Below, one piece after another: positions 1 to 8,328 of a stretch of DNA of 64,000 nucleotides (position 1 is the stretch's first letter; the number at the start of each line of letters is the position of its first letter). The stretch is from UBA4744 sp963717135 (GTDB lineage Bacteria > Actinomycetota > Acidimicrobiia > Spongiisociales > UBA4744): the NCBI GenBank assembly GCA_963717135.1, contig CAVQVN010000001.1, forward strand, positions 1-64,000, in the 5' to 3' direction. Under the pieces are notes generated by a model. The model worked only from the letters and a program-made list of their open reading frames with translations, ran no database searches and was not told the origin of the DNA. The translations under genes and the position numbers were made by a program.

Positions 1-53
1 CTCACCGGCCCCGAACTGGACCCCTCGGCCCACCAGCCGGGGGGTCTTTGGTG

Positions 54-165
54 TTGGTGCCGGGTTGCGCCATGGGGGTCTCCTATATAGACCCCCCACC
101 CATGGCACCTACATGAACCCCCAAGGTGCCAAACCTCCGACGGCACCCTTTGGCACCTTGGCACC
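54..165. repeat. Cluster of GGCACC/GGTGCC hexamers
   Basis: Six copies of GGCACC or its complement GGTGCC lie within about 110 bases (near 56, 104, 125, 142, 152 and 160). Several sit in a TTGGCACC/TTGGTGCC context, and more copies follow inside the 3' end of the adjacent ATPase gene (about 338-395). Spacing is irregular. They could be iteron-like binding sites for a replication or excision protein, but they could also be a chance feature of G+C-rich DNA. No gene is seen in bases 1-164. Confidence 0.3.
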
Positions 166-1214
166 TACAGGAGTTCCCGACCCCGGTCGGCCAGCAAGTA
201 GAGACCACCTCGGTGTACACCCGGTGGCTCGACTAGGCCCTTCTCCACTAGCGATTCCCGGACATGGCGGAAGTTGCCCTTGCTGCCTCCGGCCTTCACG
301 AACTCCTCCTCCCACTCGCTGTGGGTGATCCCGCCCGATGGCACCAAGCTGGCACCAAGCAGTTGCCCAGCGCTGAGTTTGGTGCCAAAACCCAGTGCCA
401 ACGACCGGCAGCTAGGTACCAGCCGGAGCCGCAGGTCTGGGAACGGAGCCGCCGACTTCTGCTTCTCGTTGATGAGGATCAGGTCGCCGTTGTCATCCTT
501 TTTGGCCTTGATCGTGGTGTCCGCCGCCCCCTCCAGAACCGACGAGCCTCGGAGCAGTTTCTTGTCTTTGCCGGTGTGGGCGACGATGAGGACGGTGGCA
601 CCCGACTCGTGGCGGATGAAATCTGCGGTCTGGACCACGATCCCCATGTCTCGGGCCGAGTTCTCGTCGGCTCCGACCGAGCACCGGCTCAGGGTGTCGA
701 ACACCACCAGGCTCGGGTCCCATCGGGTCAGTATCTCGTCGCCTGCTGCCCTGCCCGTCAAGCCCAGCCGATCATACAAGTTGATCGCTTGCGGCACGTA
801 GGCGATGCCCGGCAGCGAGTCCAACCTCCGAGCCGCCATGAACGCCTCGACCCTCTTGCTGAAGTCGCCGCCGAACCCTTCGGCGATGACATACACGGCC
901 CGTCCGGGGGTGACCCCGTGACCGAACCAATCAATGCCTGCCGAGATAGACCCGGCCAGATCGAGGGCGGCGAACGACTTCCCGATGGCAGGAGGCCCAT
1001 ATAGGAAGCAGAGCGAACCCTCCACCAGGACGTCATCGACTAGCCAGTGCGGTTCCTCCAGGTAGAGGATGTCGTCCCCTATCACCATGGGAACGGTGAA
1101 GATGGAGGTACTCTCTTCGGTAGTGCGGTCCGCCTCCTGGATTTTGGTCTGGGGGCGGTACTCATGTTGAGTCCCCCTCGACCCGGTTCTCATCGATGAA
1201 GGCGTAAACGTCAT
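165..1214 (-). CDS. RepA-like AAA ATPase (mobile-element replication helicase type)
   Basis: This is a RecA-fold ATPase of the AAA_25/RepA helicase type, common on plasmids, phages and integrated actinobacterial elements. A Walker A motif GPPAIGKS lies about residues 73-80, and a Walker B-like strand LVVFDTLSRC comes later, followed by an IVAHTGKDKK segment typical of the family. The C-terminal third looks like a winged helix. The longest frame starts at 1214 but overlaps the upstream AlpA-like gene. An internal ATG at 1088, just before the conserved MVIGDDILYLEEP segment, is a good alternative start. It lies directly downstream of the AlpA-like gene on the same strand, so the two probably form an operon. 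It may drive replication of an excised element. The ATPase call is firm; the role is inferred. Confidence 0.75.
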   Translation of the reverse strand: MTFTPSSMRTGSRGTQHEYRPQTKIQEADRTTEESTSIFTVPMVIGDDILYLEEPHWLVDDVLVEGSLCFLYGPPAIGKSFAALDLAGSISAGIDWFGHGVTPGRAVYVIAEGFGGDFSKRVEAFMAARRLDSLPGIAYVPQAINLYDRLGLTGRAAGDEILTRWDPSLVVFDTLSRCSVGADENSARDMGIVVQTADFIRHESGATVLIVAHTGKDKKLLRGSSVLEGAADTTIKAKKDDNGDLILINEKQKSAAPFPDLRLRLVPSCRSLALGFGTKLSAGQLLGASLVPSGGITHSEWEEEFVKAGGSKGNFRHVRESLVEKGLVEPPGVHRGGLYLLADRGRELL

Positions 1215-1385
1215 CGGCTGACCAGTAGACGTTTCTACCGATCCGTATATGAGTCGGTCCCCGACCGTCTCGTGCCCATGCCCGCATGGTCCAGGCGCTT
1301 CTGTTGAAGATCAACCCGGCCATCTCGGCATCAAGCAACCGCTCGGGTTGGGCATTCTAACGATGGATTTCTTGCGTGAAGCCAC
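1162..1385 (-). CDS. AlpA/excisionase-type small DNA-binding protein (probably frameshifted near its start)
   Basis: A frame of about 58 residues reads PERLLDAEMAGLIF, then WTMRAWARDGRGPTHIR, IGRNVYWSADDVYAFI, and stops at 1162-1164. This is the MerR-like helix-turn-helix pattern of AlpA-type regulators and excisionases: a helix-turn-helix, a GRGP turn and an IGR-x-VYW strand before an aromatic final helix. An AGGAGG at 1391-1396 (minus strand) precedes a GTG at 1385 whose residues MASRKKSIV lead toward this frame, but one base out of register. An in-frame TTG or ATG further in is the alternative start. It sits immediately before the RepA-like ATPase, as in many integrated elements. It would act as an excision or transcription factor. 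Confidence 0.65.
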
Positions 1386-1623
1386 GGCCACCTCCTGGTG
1401 GTCTCGGCTCCAAACCCGGTCCAAGAATGGACGGGCGCACAGGTCCCGGTGGACCCCTCTAGGTGCTCTCGAACTCGGAGCGATGTCTGTTGGGGAATTC
1501 TTTCCGTCGGGTCTGGGGAAGTATCCCACATCGCTTAACAAACTGCAACGACCCTTAACGTTGGTTGTCGCTGAGCTGCATCAGAGGTTGGACCTTCCCT
1601 GGTCGTGCCGATACCTTGCAGTC
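1386..1623. other. Intergenic gap between divergent accessory genes
   Basis: No convincing gene is seen. The minus-strand genes start at its left edge and the plus-strand coiled-coil gene at its right edge, so promoters for both directions are expected here. No clear -35/-10 pair was recognised. Confidence 0.5.
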
Positions 1624-1971
1624 ATGGCTACTAAGACCGACCCGCCGCATCCGGCTCGCCGAACTCGAACGGCAATGCAACGACCTCCATCGAGCGTGGA
1701 CGAAAGCTCGGGACGAAGCGTTCAACTACCGCACGAACAGCATCAACCAGACCTACGTTGCCCGCCTGGGCGAGCGATCCTGCTCGGGCCGAGGAGGTCG
1801 ACAAAAAGGTGGCCGTACTCGAAGCCGTCGTGACCAAAGCCTGGAGCGAGTACCAGGCCCTCTCCAAGGTTCGGGCCGAGCTGGCCCAGGAACTCAAAGG
1901 CGAGGGCGATGCCCTCATGATCGAGGTGAACTCGAAGCTCTCCACGCAAGAAGTTCGGGGTGCTGCGACCC
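1624..1971 (+). CDS. Coiled-coil hypothetical protein, frameshifted
   Basis: Starting at ATG 1624 (MATKTDPP), the protein continues one frame over as RIRLAELERQCNDLHRAW and then TKARDEAFNYRTNSINQ. It shifts again near 1755 into DPARAEEVDKKVAVLEAV and KAWSEYQALSKVRAELAQEL. Together these give a mainly helical, charged coiled-coil protein of about 115 residues. Two single-base shifts are needed. It lies in a row of same-strand small genes ahead of a phage-morphogenesis-like gene, so it may be a small phage-derived structural or accessory protein. No family was recognised. Confidence 0.45.
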
Positions 1972-2100
1972 ATGACCATCGGTGGTCGAGAAGTGAACCC
2001 CGGCGATGAAGTCGATGCTGAGGAACTCATCAAGCTGGGGGTCAAAGCCAACAAGGTACGGAGTCTCGAAGCCCTCCGTCGCATCGTGGCAGTGAGGTGA
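1972..2100 (+). CDS. Small phage-type protein (about 42 residues)
   Basis: ATG 1972 opens MTIGGREVNPGDEVDA, followed by a helix with KANKVRSLEALRRI, and a stop at 2098-2100 next to the following gene. Residues read in frame upstream (KKFGVLRP, back to about 1930) also fit a compact beta-strand start, so the true start may lie upstream or the gene may be the tail of the preceding coiled-coil protein after an indel. Small proteins of the pattern 'LRPMTIGGREVxPGDEV' are common among phage head genes. That match is from memory. Confidence 0.45.
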   Translation: MTIGGREVNPGDEVDAEELIKLGVKANKVRSLEALRRIVAVR

Positions 2101-2841
2101 GTGATGAAGCGTGTTAGACCCAAGCGTCGTTTCCGGCTTAAGGGTCTTGATATAGACCGCGTCGACCTCATCTCGGGTGACCCGGCCAACGCCATCCTCG
2201 ACGAGAACGGCAACGTCGTCCCCTTATCCCGAATCATGATCCACAAGAGCGCCGATCCCCCGAGTGCCAACCTACCCAGGAATGCCATGGACGAACTTGA
2301 GTCTTCCCTATACAGAGTCAGTAAGGCAGTAGTCGATGGGCTAAAAAATGCCGACGTGTTCACCGACGACGCAGAAGTGGATGACTTCCTCGATTTGCTG
2401 TCGGAAGAAGACATCAGCGAGCTGGTCTCGATCATTCAGGAACTCGGATTCTCGGTCAGTCCGTCCGGCGAGCCCGTCGCCAGGGTGGCCCCGTCCGCAG
2501 CTCCCAAGTCTGCCCCCCGCAAGCCAACGCCCGGCGAGCGCAAAGGCATCGACCCCTACGCCCCCGGCATGGAAGCGCTCGCCAAATCGGCCAGCGCCCC
2601 CGAGACCGTCAAGCAGTTCATCGAGCGCCTGGTGGCCGAGCGAGCCGAACGGGTGCAAGCCCAGGATGTCAGCAAATCCCTCGAAGAGATTCGGGCCGAC
2701 CTCTGGTTGAGCGAACCAGGGCAGAGCTTGTTCGCGGCAACCAGGGACCTCCGGGCCAATGAGCCGGTCGGCAAGATCGCCAAGTCCGCCGACCAGCCCG
2801 AGGTGATCGCCAAGGCTCTGGACCTGCTGGCCGGGTGGTAA
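2101..2841 (+). CDS. Phage morphogenesis-like protein with XkdF-like N-terminus
   Basis: 246 residues; GTG 2101 or ATG 2104. The N-terminus RFRLKGLDIDRVDLISGDPAN resembles the strand-turn pattern found at the start of XkdF-type and capsid-maturation proteins (LxxLxVDRVDLVxxGAN). The rest is acidic and helical: a DDAEVDDFLDLLSEEDISEL segment, a proline/alanine linker near residues 125-145, then two further helical blocks ending LDLLAGW. The usual protease domain that follows this N-terminus is not seen, so a scaffold-like or truncated capsid-assembly role is possible. It follows two small phage-like genes on the same strand. The family call is tentative. Confidence 0.45.
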   Translation: MMKRVRPKRRFRLKGLDIDRVDLISGDPANAILDENGNVVPLSRIMIHKSADPPSANLPRNAMDELESSLYRVSKAVVDGLKNADVFTDDAEVDDFLDLLSEEDISELVSIIQELGFSVSPSGEPVARVAPSAAPKSAPRKPTPGERKGIDPYAPGMEALAKSASAPETVKQFIERLVAERAERVQAQDVSKSLEEIRADLWLSEPGQSLFAATRDLRANEPVGKIAKSADQPEVIAKALDLLAGW

Positions 2842-3140
2842 ATCATGTTTGGCGGCGCACCCCAATGTGTTCTTCTAGTTCGCACACGTTGGTCTTACCC
2901 CTGCTTCGGGGACCGGGTGCGCCGCCAATTTGCTGGAGCTGGAGTGGACCTCTCGTTGCGGCAACAGGGCGGAATCCTCCGCTCCACTCCAACCGGGCCT
3001 GGTGGGTAATCCTCCCTCCAGCCCCGGCCCCGGTTCCTTGGCAGACCGACATCGGATCATTGGCCCGTCCGATGCCGGTCGAAGACGGCCCCAGGGTCAG
3101 CCAGGAACTGAACCCGCCCTCTATGTCTAGGTAGGTCGCT
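2842..3140. other. Intergenic gap without a convincing gene
   Basis: About 300 bases with only short overlapping frames on both strands. Short inverted stretches around 2925-3000 (ggagtgga / tccactcc) could fold. No promoter, terminator or gene is supported. Confidence 0.4.
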
Positions 3141-3560
3141 TTGACTGACTTCCCACTAACCGATGCGAAGCGATGCAGGGGGACTACCAAGAGCGGGGAC
3201 CCCTGCCGCTCGCCGATGGTTGACTCCGATGGTTGGTGCTTCTCCCACCGCCCCGGCATCGAGGATCAACGAGTCGAGGTGCGTCGCAAGGGTGGCGTCC
3301 ACTCCTCGACCCTGGCCCGGATTCATAACCACCTCCCCCAGGAACTCGCCGACGTGGTCTCGACCCTGGCCGAGGTGATCGTAGAGGTTCGCAACGGCCA
3401 GACCTCCCCGGCGACCGGCAACTCGATTGCGTCGCTGTCCAGGGCCGTGATCGCCGCTCATGCCGCCGCCAGTGAAGAGGCCCGAGTCCAGGAACTCGAA
3501 AGCACGCTCGCCAGGTTGGAGGAGTTGCTGCCGACCCGTGGGCTCCTGGTGGTGACATGA
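3141..3560 (+). CDS. Small zinc-binding-like protein (DUF5763-type CxGTTKxGxPC motif)
   Basis: 139 residues from a TTG start. The N-terminus carries RCRGTTKSGDPCRSPMV followed by GWCFSH, a C-x-G-T-T-K...C...C-x-x-H pattern typical of small treble-clef or zinc-knuckle proteins (DUF5763-like) on phages and mobile elements. The remainder is helical, with an acidic/leucine coiled-coil-like C-terminus. It heads a tight run of four small genes whose stops and starts overlap by 4 or 1 bases. The motif is visible; a DNA- or RNA-binding role is inferred. Confidence 0.6.
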   Translation: MTDFPLTDAKRCRGTTKSGDPCRSPMVDSDGWCFSHRPGIEDQRVEVRRKGGVHSSTLARIHNHLPQELADVVSTLAEVIVEVRNGQTSPATGNSIASLSRAVIAAHAAASEEARVQELESTLARLEELLPTRGLLVVT

Positions 3561-3766
3561 GCAACGTCGACCGACTGGAGAAACGGCTGGCTGCCCTGGC
3601 TGGTCAGCTCGATTGCCCGGAGTGCGCCGACCGCATGAGCTTTTGCGCCACCTGTGGCAGGCCGGTGGGGATGTCGGAGCTGGATCGCCAGCGAGCAAGG
3701 GATGAGTTTCGGGCCATGGTCGACCACGAGGTTGCCAAGCTGGCCGAGCGGGCGAAGGGGGAATGA
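3557..3766 (+). CDS. Small zinc-ribbon-like protein
   Basis: 69 residues, starting in an ATGA overlap with the preceding gene. After a helical start come CPEC and CATC pairs (DCPECADRMSFCATCGR), a likely zinc ribbon. The C-terminal half is a charged helix ending AERAKGE. It belongs to the overlapping mini-gene cassette at 3141-4091, so translation is probably coupled. The function is unknown. Confidence 0.55.
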   Translation: MSNVDRLEKRLAALAGQLDCPECADRMSFCATCGRPVGMSELDRQRARDEFRAMVDHEVAKLAERAKGE

Positions 3767-3918
3767 TGACCAACCGGACCCTCCTGGCCGAGCTGGGTGA
3801 CCTCATCGCCCGCACCCCCGATCCGGCAGACCAGGCCCTCCTCGCCAAGGTGGCCGCTCGCCTCCTCACGCTGGCCATCGTGGCCGAGCTGGCCGATCAC
3901 CAGCAAGCCGCCGCCTAG
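3763..3918 (+). CDS. Tiny helical protein (51 residues)
   Basis: ATG 3763 overlaps the preceding stop (ATGA). The product begins MMTNRTLLAELGDLIAR and ends with an alanine-rich tail after ELADHQQAAA, with alternating hydrophobic residues suggesting one or two amphipathic helices. The overlaps on both sides and the matching codon use argue that it is a real gene. No family was recognised. Confidence 0.5.
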   Translation: MMTNRTLLAELGDLIARTPDPADQALLAKVAARLLTLAIVAELADHQQAAA

Positions 3919-4091
3919 TGGGTGTCCAGCCCAAAGCCGACCGGGAGCTGGCCAAGGTCGTCCGCCGCCTCGATGCCCTGGAGGCTTCGGTGGCCACGTT
4001 GGGGGCTTCGGTGGCCCGGTTGAATGAGCTGGTTAGTCGGCTCATGGTGGCCAGCAATGTCTCCGACCGCATGGGTAGGTCTCGGGTCTGA
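3918..4091 (+). CDS. Tiny coiled-coil protein (57 residues)
   Basis: The GTG start shares its G with the TAG stop of the previous gene. The product has heptad-like repeats LDALEASVATLGASVARLNEL, a short leucine coiled coil. It is the last gene of the 3141-4091 cassette. It resembles small coiled-coil proteins encoded in phage tail or accessory regions. No function is assigned. Confidence 0.5.
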   Translation: MGVQPKADRELAKVVRRLDALEASVATLGASVARLNELVSRLMVASNVSDRMGRSRV

Positions 4092-4629
4092 GGTGGGCTA
4101 CAAGCAACATGCAGGCGCATAATGCTTGTATCGCCCACAAGATTTACCGGGTTGGTAAATGCCCGTTACTTCCTCCAGGACCGGCTGCCTCGCACGCCTC
4201 TCGCCCTCGCCGCCCGAATCCCCCGAAGCTGCTTCCCTGGGACCTTGGGACCCATGCGGGACCCATTTGACCCTCCTGAATGCCCTGGAGGCCCTCTACC
4301 GGCAAACGGTACGCTCCATGAATACGGGGCTATTCGGCCACCGTGGGGTGAGGAGCCGGGTTCGCAACGGATTGACGATGTGACGCCCAGACGACCCCTT
4401 TTTCAGAAAATGCCAACGATGCAGGGTGGAGGCCGGTGATTACCTGGGTGACACCACCACCACCAAAACACCCCAGAACTGGACTCGAATGCCGCTCAGC
4501 GGCGGGCCTGGCGGGCCACCTTCGCAACGTTGCCCCGAACACGGTTGTCGCCGAAGCCAGGTGGGCCGCACAAGGCGTATTGTCGGTAGCGTGCAGGGCC
4601 GAGCCATACATCACAGGGAGGAGAGTCCC
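4092..4629. other. Gap with one possible small ORF
   Basis: No recognised gene. A 74-codon plus-strand frame at 4159-4383 (MPVTSSRTGCLARL..., ending RVRNGLTM) and a second overlapping frame from about 4255 (MRDPFDPPECPGG) are both possible but unsupported. A short inverted repeat (atttacc...ggtaaat, about 4142-4159) and several GGGACC copies (about 4231-4265) are present. An AGGGAGGAGAG at the right edge is the ribosome site of the HIRAN gene. Confidence 0.35.
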
Positions 4630-5532
4630 GTGAGCTTCCTCAAGCGTCTTCTTGGCGGCGAACCAGAGCGGGCAGCCGATGTGACCGCAACGTTGTACGA
4701 GGGCGACGTTGACCTGGAGGTGCGTGGCGAATCGTTCTACCAGGAGAACCTCCAGCAAGTGGTCCAGCAGCTCGGTAGGTCCGTTCTCGCACTGCTGGTA
4801 CCCGAGCCGAAGAACCCCTACGACTCGAACGCCGTGGCGGTCTGGGTCGGCGGATTGAAGGTCGGCCACCTAAGCCGGGAAGACGCAGAGGTGTATCAAC
4901 CGGCGGTGATTCGACTCCAACGAGAGGCCGGGAACCCGGTGGCGTTGACCGGGAGGATTGTCGGTGGCGATAGCGGCAAGAGCTTCGGGATTTGGTTGAA
5001 GCACGATCCTGAGGATTTCGGTCTCGCCAAACCATCGACTGGTGAGCGACTCCATCAGGAGAACCGGGACAGTGGCGGCGTATTCACCGGTTCGGCTGCC
5101 GCCGAGATGACCTGGATGGATCGGCTGCCATCCGATCAGCTCGCTGCGATCAAGAAACTACGTCAGCTCCTCGTCTCCGAATCCGGCCCAGCCGACCGAC
5201 ACTTCATGTATCTGGAACTGGAGAAGTTTCTCTACAAGTGCCGGGACGTTTTCGAGTCGGCCCTGGCCGAATTCGAGACCACCTGTGAGCAGCACCATGA
5301 AGAGATGAAGACGATCCGTCCCGCCCTGGTGGCTGCGTTGGGAGGGGTTCCCTTCCTACCGACCTATCGGCAGATGGTGATCATGAAGCAGAAGGCCCAT
5401 GATTTCGTCTCAGCGACAGATTGGGCGCAGCGAGGACTCTCTATGTACGGGTCGGATGCGCTTCGACAGGAAGACGTTGACGACCTTCAGAACCGGGTTG
5501 CCAAGCTCCAAGGGAAGCTTGCAGGGGGCTAG
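4630..5532 (+). CDS. HIRAN-domain protein
   Basis: 300 residues from GTG 4630, chosen because AGGGAGGAGAG lies just upstream; the open frame extends back to 4426 without a good site. Residues about 15-115 form a HIRAN domain: VRGESFYQENLQ, a VPEPKNPYDSNAVAV segment, and VGHLSREDAEVY followed by a G-R-I-V-G strand. In other proteins HIRAN recognises free 3' DNA ends or stalled forks, usually attached to SNF2 helicases. Here it stands alone with a helical C-terminal domain of about 150 residues. The setting is accessory, so a DNA-damage or defence role is possible but unproven. Confidence 0.7.
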   Translation: MSFLKRLLGGEPERAADVTATLYEGDVDLEVRGESFYQENLQQVVQQLGRSVLALLVPEPKNPYDSNAVAVWVGGLKVGHLSREDAEVYQPAVIRLQREAGNPVALTGRIVGGDSGKSFGIWLKHDPEDFGLAKPSTGERLHQENRDSGGVFTGSAAAEMTWMDRLPSDQLAAIKKLRQLLVSESGPADRHFMYLELEKFLYKCRDVFESALAEFETTCEQHHEEMKTIRPALVAALGGVPFLPTYRQMVIMKQKAHDFVSATDWAQRGLSMYGSDALRQEDVDDLQNRVAKLQGKLAGG

Positions 5533-5620
5533 TACCGATTGCTCGCCCTCCGGGCTCACAATCCCCACCGCAGGGGAGGGGGCCTTCCGAAAGCAGGGCC
5601 CAGGGTGGCCGACTACGTGG

Positions 5621-6196
5621 TCAATCAGAGCAGGTGAAGAAGAAGTACGGCTCACCATCGAGGATCGTGACGTGAACTTCGTTAGTTTCTGGCGGAGAGG
5701 ATTCGTACCCAGGCACTGATCTGGTCGTCGTGACCGACATGATGTACACCCGGCCTTTGGCGAGCATCCCATCGGTTCGACCACCGGGAATGATCCACCC
5801 CTCGTCCCGCTCGATGGTCGAAGCGTCAACAACGTCCTCAACTTGGAATCCTTCAAGCGGCCCTTCGGGGAAGACAAATGTCATGTAATCGTCGAAGGTG
5901 CATCTCTCGTCGGGGTAGTTGTGGTCGATCCGGTACTGGACACCTTTCTCGAAGCTGCTAAACCAGGAGTCACTGGAACCCCGCCAAAGTTGCTTGATGA
6001 GCATCACGTCGGCGTCGTACTCCATGGCTGCCAACTCTTCAGGGCTGAGCGTGGTGGTGGTCGCCTCGATCGTGGTAGTGGTGGTGGCGACGGTCGTCGG
6101 GACAGCGCTGGTTGTCGTCTCTGCGGTGCCGCTGTCGTCTCCGCACGCCGACATCAAGAGGACTGCACATAGTGAGGCGAAGGTCAACTTCCTCAT
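5621..6196 (-). CDS. Secreted lipoprotein, hypothetical
   Basis: 191 residues starting at ATG 6196 (MRKLTFASLCAVLLMSACG), a classic lipoprotein signal with lipobox LMSAC. A threonine-rich linker (many TTT codon runs, about residues 25-55) follows, then a globular domain of about 125 residues with two cysteines and a YFFFTCSD C-terminus. GAGGA lies upstream. Thr-rich linkers like this are common in actinobacterial surface lipoproteins. The ligand or role is unknown. Confidence 0.65.
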   Translation of the reverse strand: MRKLTFASLCAVLLMSACGDDSGTAETTTSAVPTTVATTTTTIEATTTTLSPEELAAMEYDADVMLIKQLWRGSSDSWFSSFEKGVQYRIDHNYPDERCTFDDYMTFVFPEGPLEGFQVEDVVDASTIERDEGWIIPGGRTDGMLAKGRVYIMSVTTTRSVPGYESSPPETNEVHVTILDGEPYFFFTCSD

Positions 6197-6299
6197 CGTG
6201 ATTCCTCGCTGCGAAGCCACCGTTATTCCCTTCTTCGTCAATTCTCTAGTGGCTGAACACACATTCGTCCTGTAGTTCTGTTGTGTCGCCGCACGCATC

Positions 6300-6915
6300 A
6301 TCACGTCAACAATCAGGGAGCCGGGGCACTCGACGGTGAGCCGACCGGCATTGCCATTGAGCGTCAGAGTTGGCGTCCAAAGGGGCCAATCTGCCTCGAC
6401 CACGGGGTCCGCTCCGTCGTATCCCTCGACCAGGGCAGCCCACACGTCGCGGCTGTAGGAACGAAACAGGTCCCATGTGTCGTCGCGCCACTCCTGCGGG
6501 ATCACGAAGATACACACCTTTGTAGTCAATCGTGGCGTCGATAGTGACATGGTTGGCGGTCGCTGTCGTACGCAACGCGGTTGAGACTCCGGAACCGAGT
6601 AAGAATCCGACTTGATTGGATCGGCAAGATTGTTTCGAAGAGGGGCAGGTAGACGGAAGTAAACGCCGCTCTTCCAGATCGTGAGAAGCGTCCGCATCTA
6701 TGGTCGTGCGGTCGCGGGCCTGGGCGTCGTCGTTGTCTTGCCCGGCGGTCGTAGTGGCAGGAGCAGTCGTCGTCGTCGTGGGATTCGTGGTGGTGTTGCG
6801 TCGTCGTGGTGGTCAGGTCCCTGTATACGATCGAGCGTCATCGCCGCCAGAAACTGCTACAGCGACGAAGATCAACATACCGCCAAGACCGCCACAACCT
6901 TGCCGATGAGGGGGC
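6300..6915 (-). pseudogene. Frameshifted secreted protein with Thr-rich linker
   Basis: Three consecutive minus-strand frames together read like one secreted protein. First comes a hydrophobic start (GGMLIFVAVAVSGGDDARS). A threonine-rich linker (NTTTNPTTTTTAPATTTAG) follows in the next frame. Then comes a domain with VTIDATIDYKG and, one frame over, VCIFVIPQEWRDDTWDLF, VWAALVEGYDGADPVVEADW and LTLNGNAGRLTVECPG. At least two indels separate the pieces, so it is a decayed gene or a sequencing error. It is arranged like the lipoprotein just downstream. Ends are approximate and the family is unknown. Confidence 0.4.
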
Positions 6916-7786
6916 TCCGCCCAACGTTCCGGAGGGCTCTGTTTTGAGTGGCATGTCCGCTCGATCGTTGCTTCTCTGCGGCGGTTGACGGGCCGCTGAA
7001 AAGGCTCTGATCTTCCAGCCAGGTCACCCGGCAGACCCAGTTCGGGCGAACGTGATCGTCCTCGGACACGAGGCCGAAAGATGATCTGGTCGTTCGATCG
7101 TGAATGGAAGCCTCCGGGTCGCCAGTGGACAACCTCCACGTCGGGTGAGCCGCGACGACCCAAGGGCCTCGGTTTTCGAGGAGATGGAGCGTTCCCCGCC
7201 CCTCTCATAGTCACCGTGGCTCTTCATGGTGTTTGCCGGGACCGTCGTCCTGGACCCTGAGCCGCCCTCTGAAGTCTTCATGACCTTTGCCCTCCGGAAT
7301 CGTTGTTGAGCCTGATGGAATGGTCGGGTTGGCTGCGCAGGGGCGAATGGCTCTTAACCGTCCAGCAACTCGACCAGACAGACGTACCGCGTGATAGTGC
7401 CCGGTTCCGGTCAGCTCGACCGACTCACGACCTGAACACCCAACCCGACGGCGAAGCTGATCGAGGACATCGTGCTCGAATCAAGGTCGTTGATCCGGCG
7501 GGGACCATCTGTCAAGGCGGCGAGAAGGTGACGTTGAGGTTCGGTGAGTTCGATGCAGGACACGACCTAAAGCTATCGCCGAGCCGTGACAGCAACGGTG
7601 AACTTGGCGACCGTTGCGAAGGTGCCCTGCCGGCGGCTCGAAGAGCCGCGTCCATTGGGGATGGGGGGTCCGGGCGGAGCAGCTCCAGGCGACCGACAAA
7701 TGCCTGGGTTCACTTTCTTGGGGTAGCGACGGATGGGATGGTGTTCAATACAGGTTGAGGGAGGGCTGTTCGCAGGGAGGCAAGCT
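6916..7786. other. Gap, possibly containing decayed genes
   Basis: No frame here is convincing on either strand. The longest plus-strand frame (7303-7758) and minus-strand frame (6813-7214) have no recognisable motif and behave like random G+C-rich frames. Remnants of secreted-protein genes like those on either side are possible. Confidence 0.4.
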
Positions 7787-8005
7787 ATGAAACGGATAGC
7801 AGTTGTGCTTCTGCTCAGCGGTGGCGCTGATGGTGACTGTACTTCCGGCGGCGGCAGGTGATCCGGTGGCTGGATGTCCGCCAGACCCCTTCACGGAACT
7901 CGATGAGGAGGGCGTCAACGACGCCCTCGGCACCGAATTCGCTGTAAGGATAGGAACGGTGACGGGTACGATCTGCCTTATGCGGGTGACGCCTGCGGGT
8001 CATAG
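7787..8005 (+). CDS. Small secreted protein with Asp-rich loop, frameshifted
   Basis: ATG 7787 behind AGGGAGGCAAG opens MKRIAVVLLL. After a one-base shift the signal peptide continues SAVALMVTVLPAAAGD and the mature part reads CPPDPFTELDEEGVNDALGTEFA. A second shift gives CKDRNGDGYDLPYAGDACGS and a stop at 8003-8005. The result is a secreted protein of about 70 residues whose D-R-N-G-D-G loop resembles the EF-hand-like or excalibur calcium-binding ends common in actinobacterial exported proteins. Two indels are required. The assembled reading is convincing; the role is unknown. Confidence 0.5.
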
Positions 8006-8168
8006 GCACGTATTCGACAATCACGTTTGGATTTGTTAGGGCTGTTGGGGGTTGGTTAGTGGAGCTGCCAGGTGGTGGTTGGTTGATGAACCTGGTGTTG
8101 TCCAGGCAGAGTTAGGGTCTTCATGACAGCCGCTCCCCCCGCCCGGCTTCTATAAAATGGAGGACTGC

Positions 8169-8328
8169 GTGGCCTCGAAATTCGTCGGGGGCTCTTTTGA
8201 ACTCAGCCGGCGACCTCGACGCCGACGCCGCCGCCGTCCTGGTGGCCGTCGAGGCGTTCTCCACCCGCTCGATGAAAAGGACTGATCCGAAGATCGGCCC
8301 CTTCGAGTGGCGCGTGACGCAAGCGTAG
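8169..8328 (+). CDS. Small acidic hypothetical protein, one frameshift
   Basis: GTG 8169, six bases after a GGAGG, opens MASKFVGGSFELS. After one extra base near 8205 it continues AGDLDADAAAVLVAVEAF, then STRSMKRTDPKIGPFEW, with a stop at 8326-8328. The corrected product is about 52 residues, acidic in the middle with a tryptophan-containing tail. A span of 53 codons plus one base is what a single insertion predicts. No family was recognised. Confidence 0.4.
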
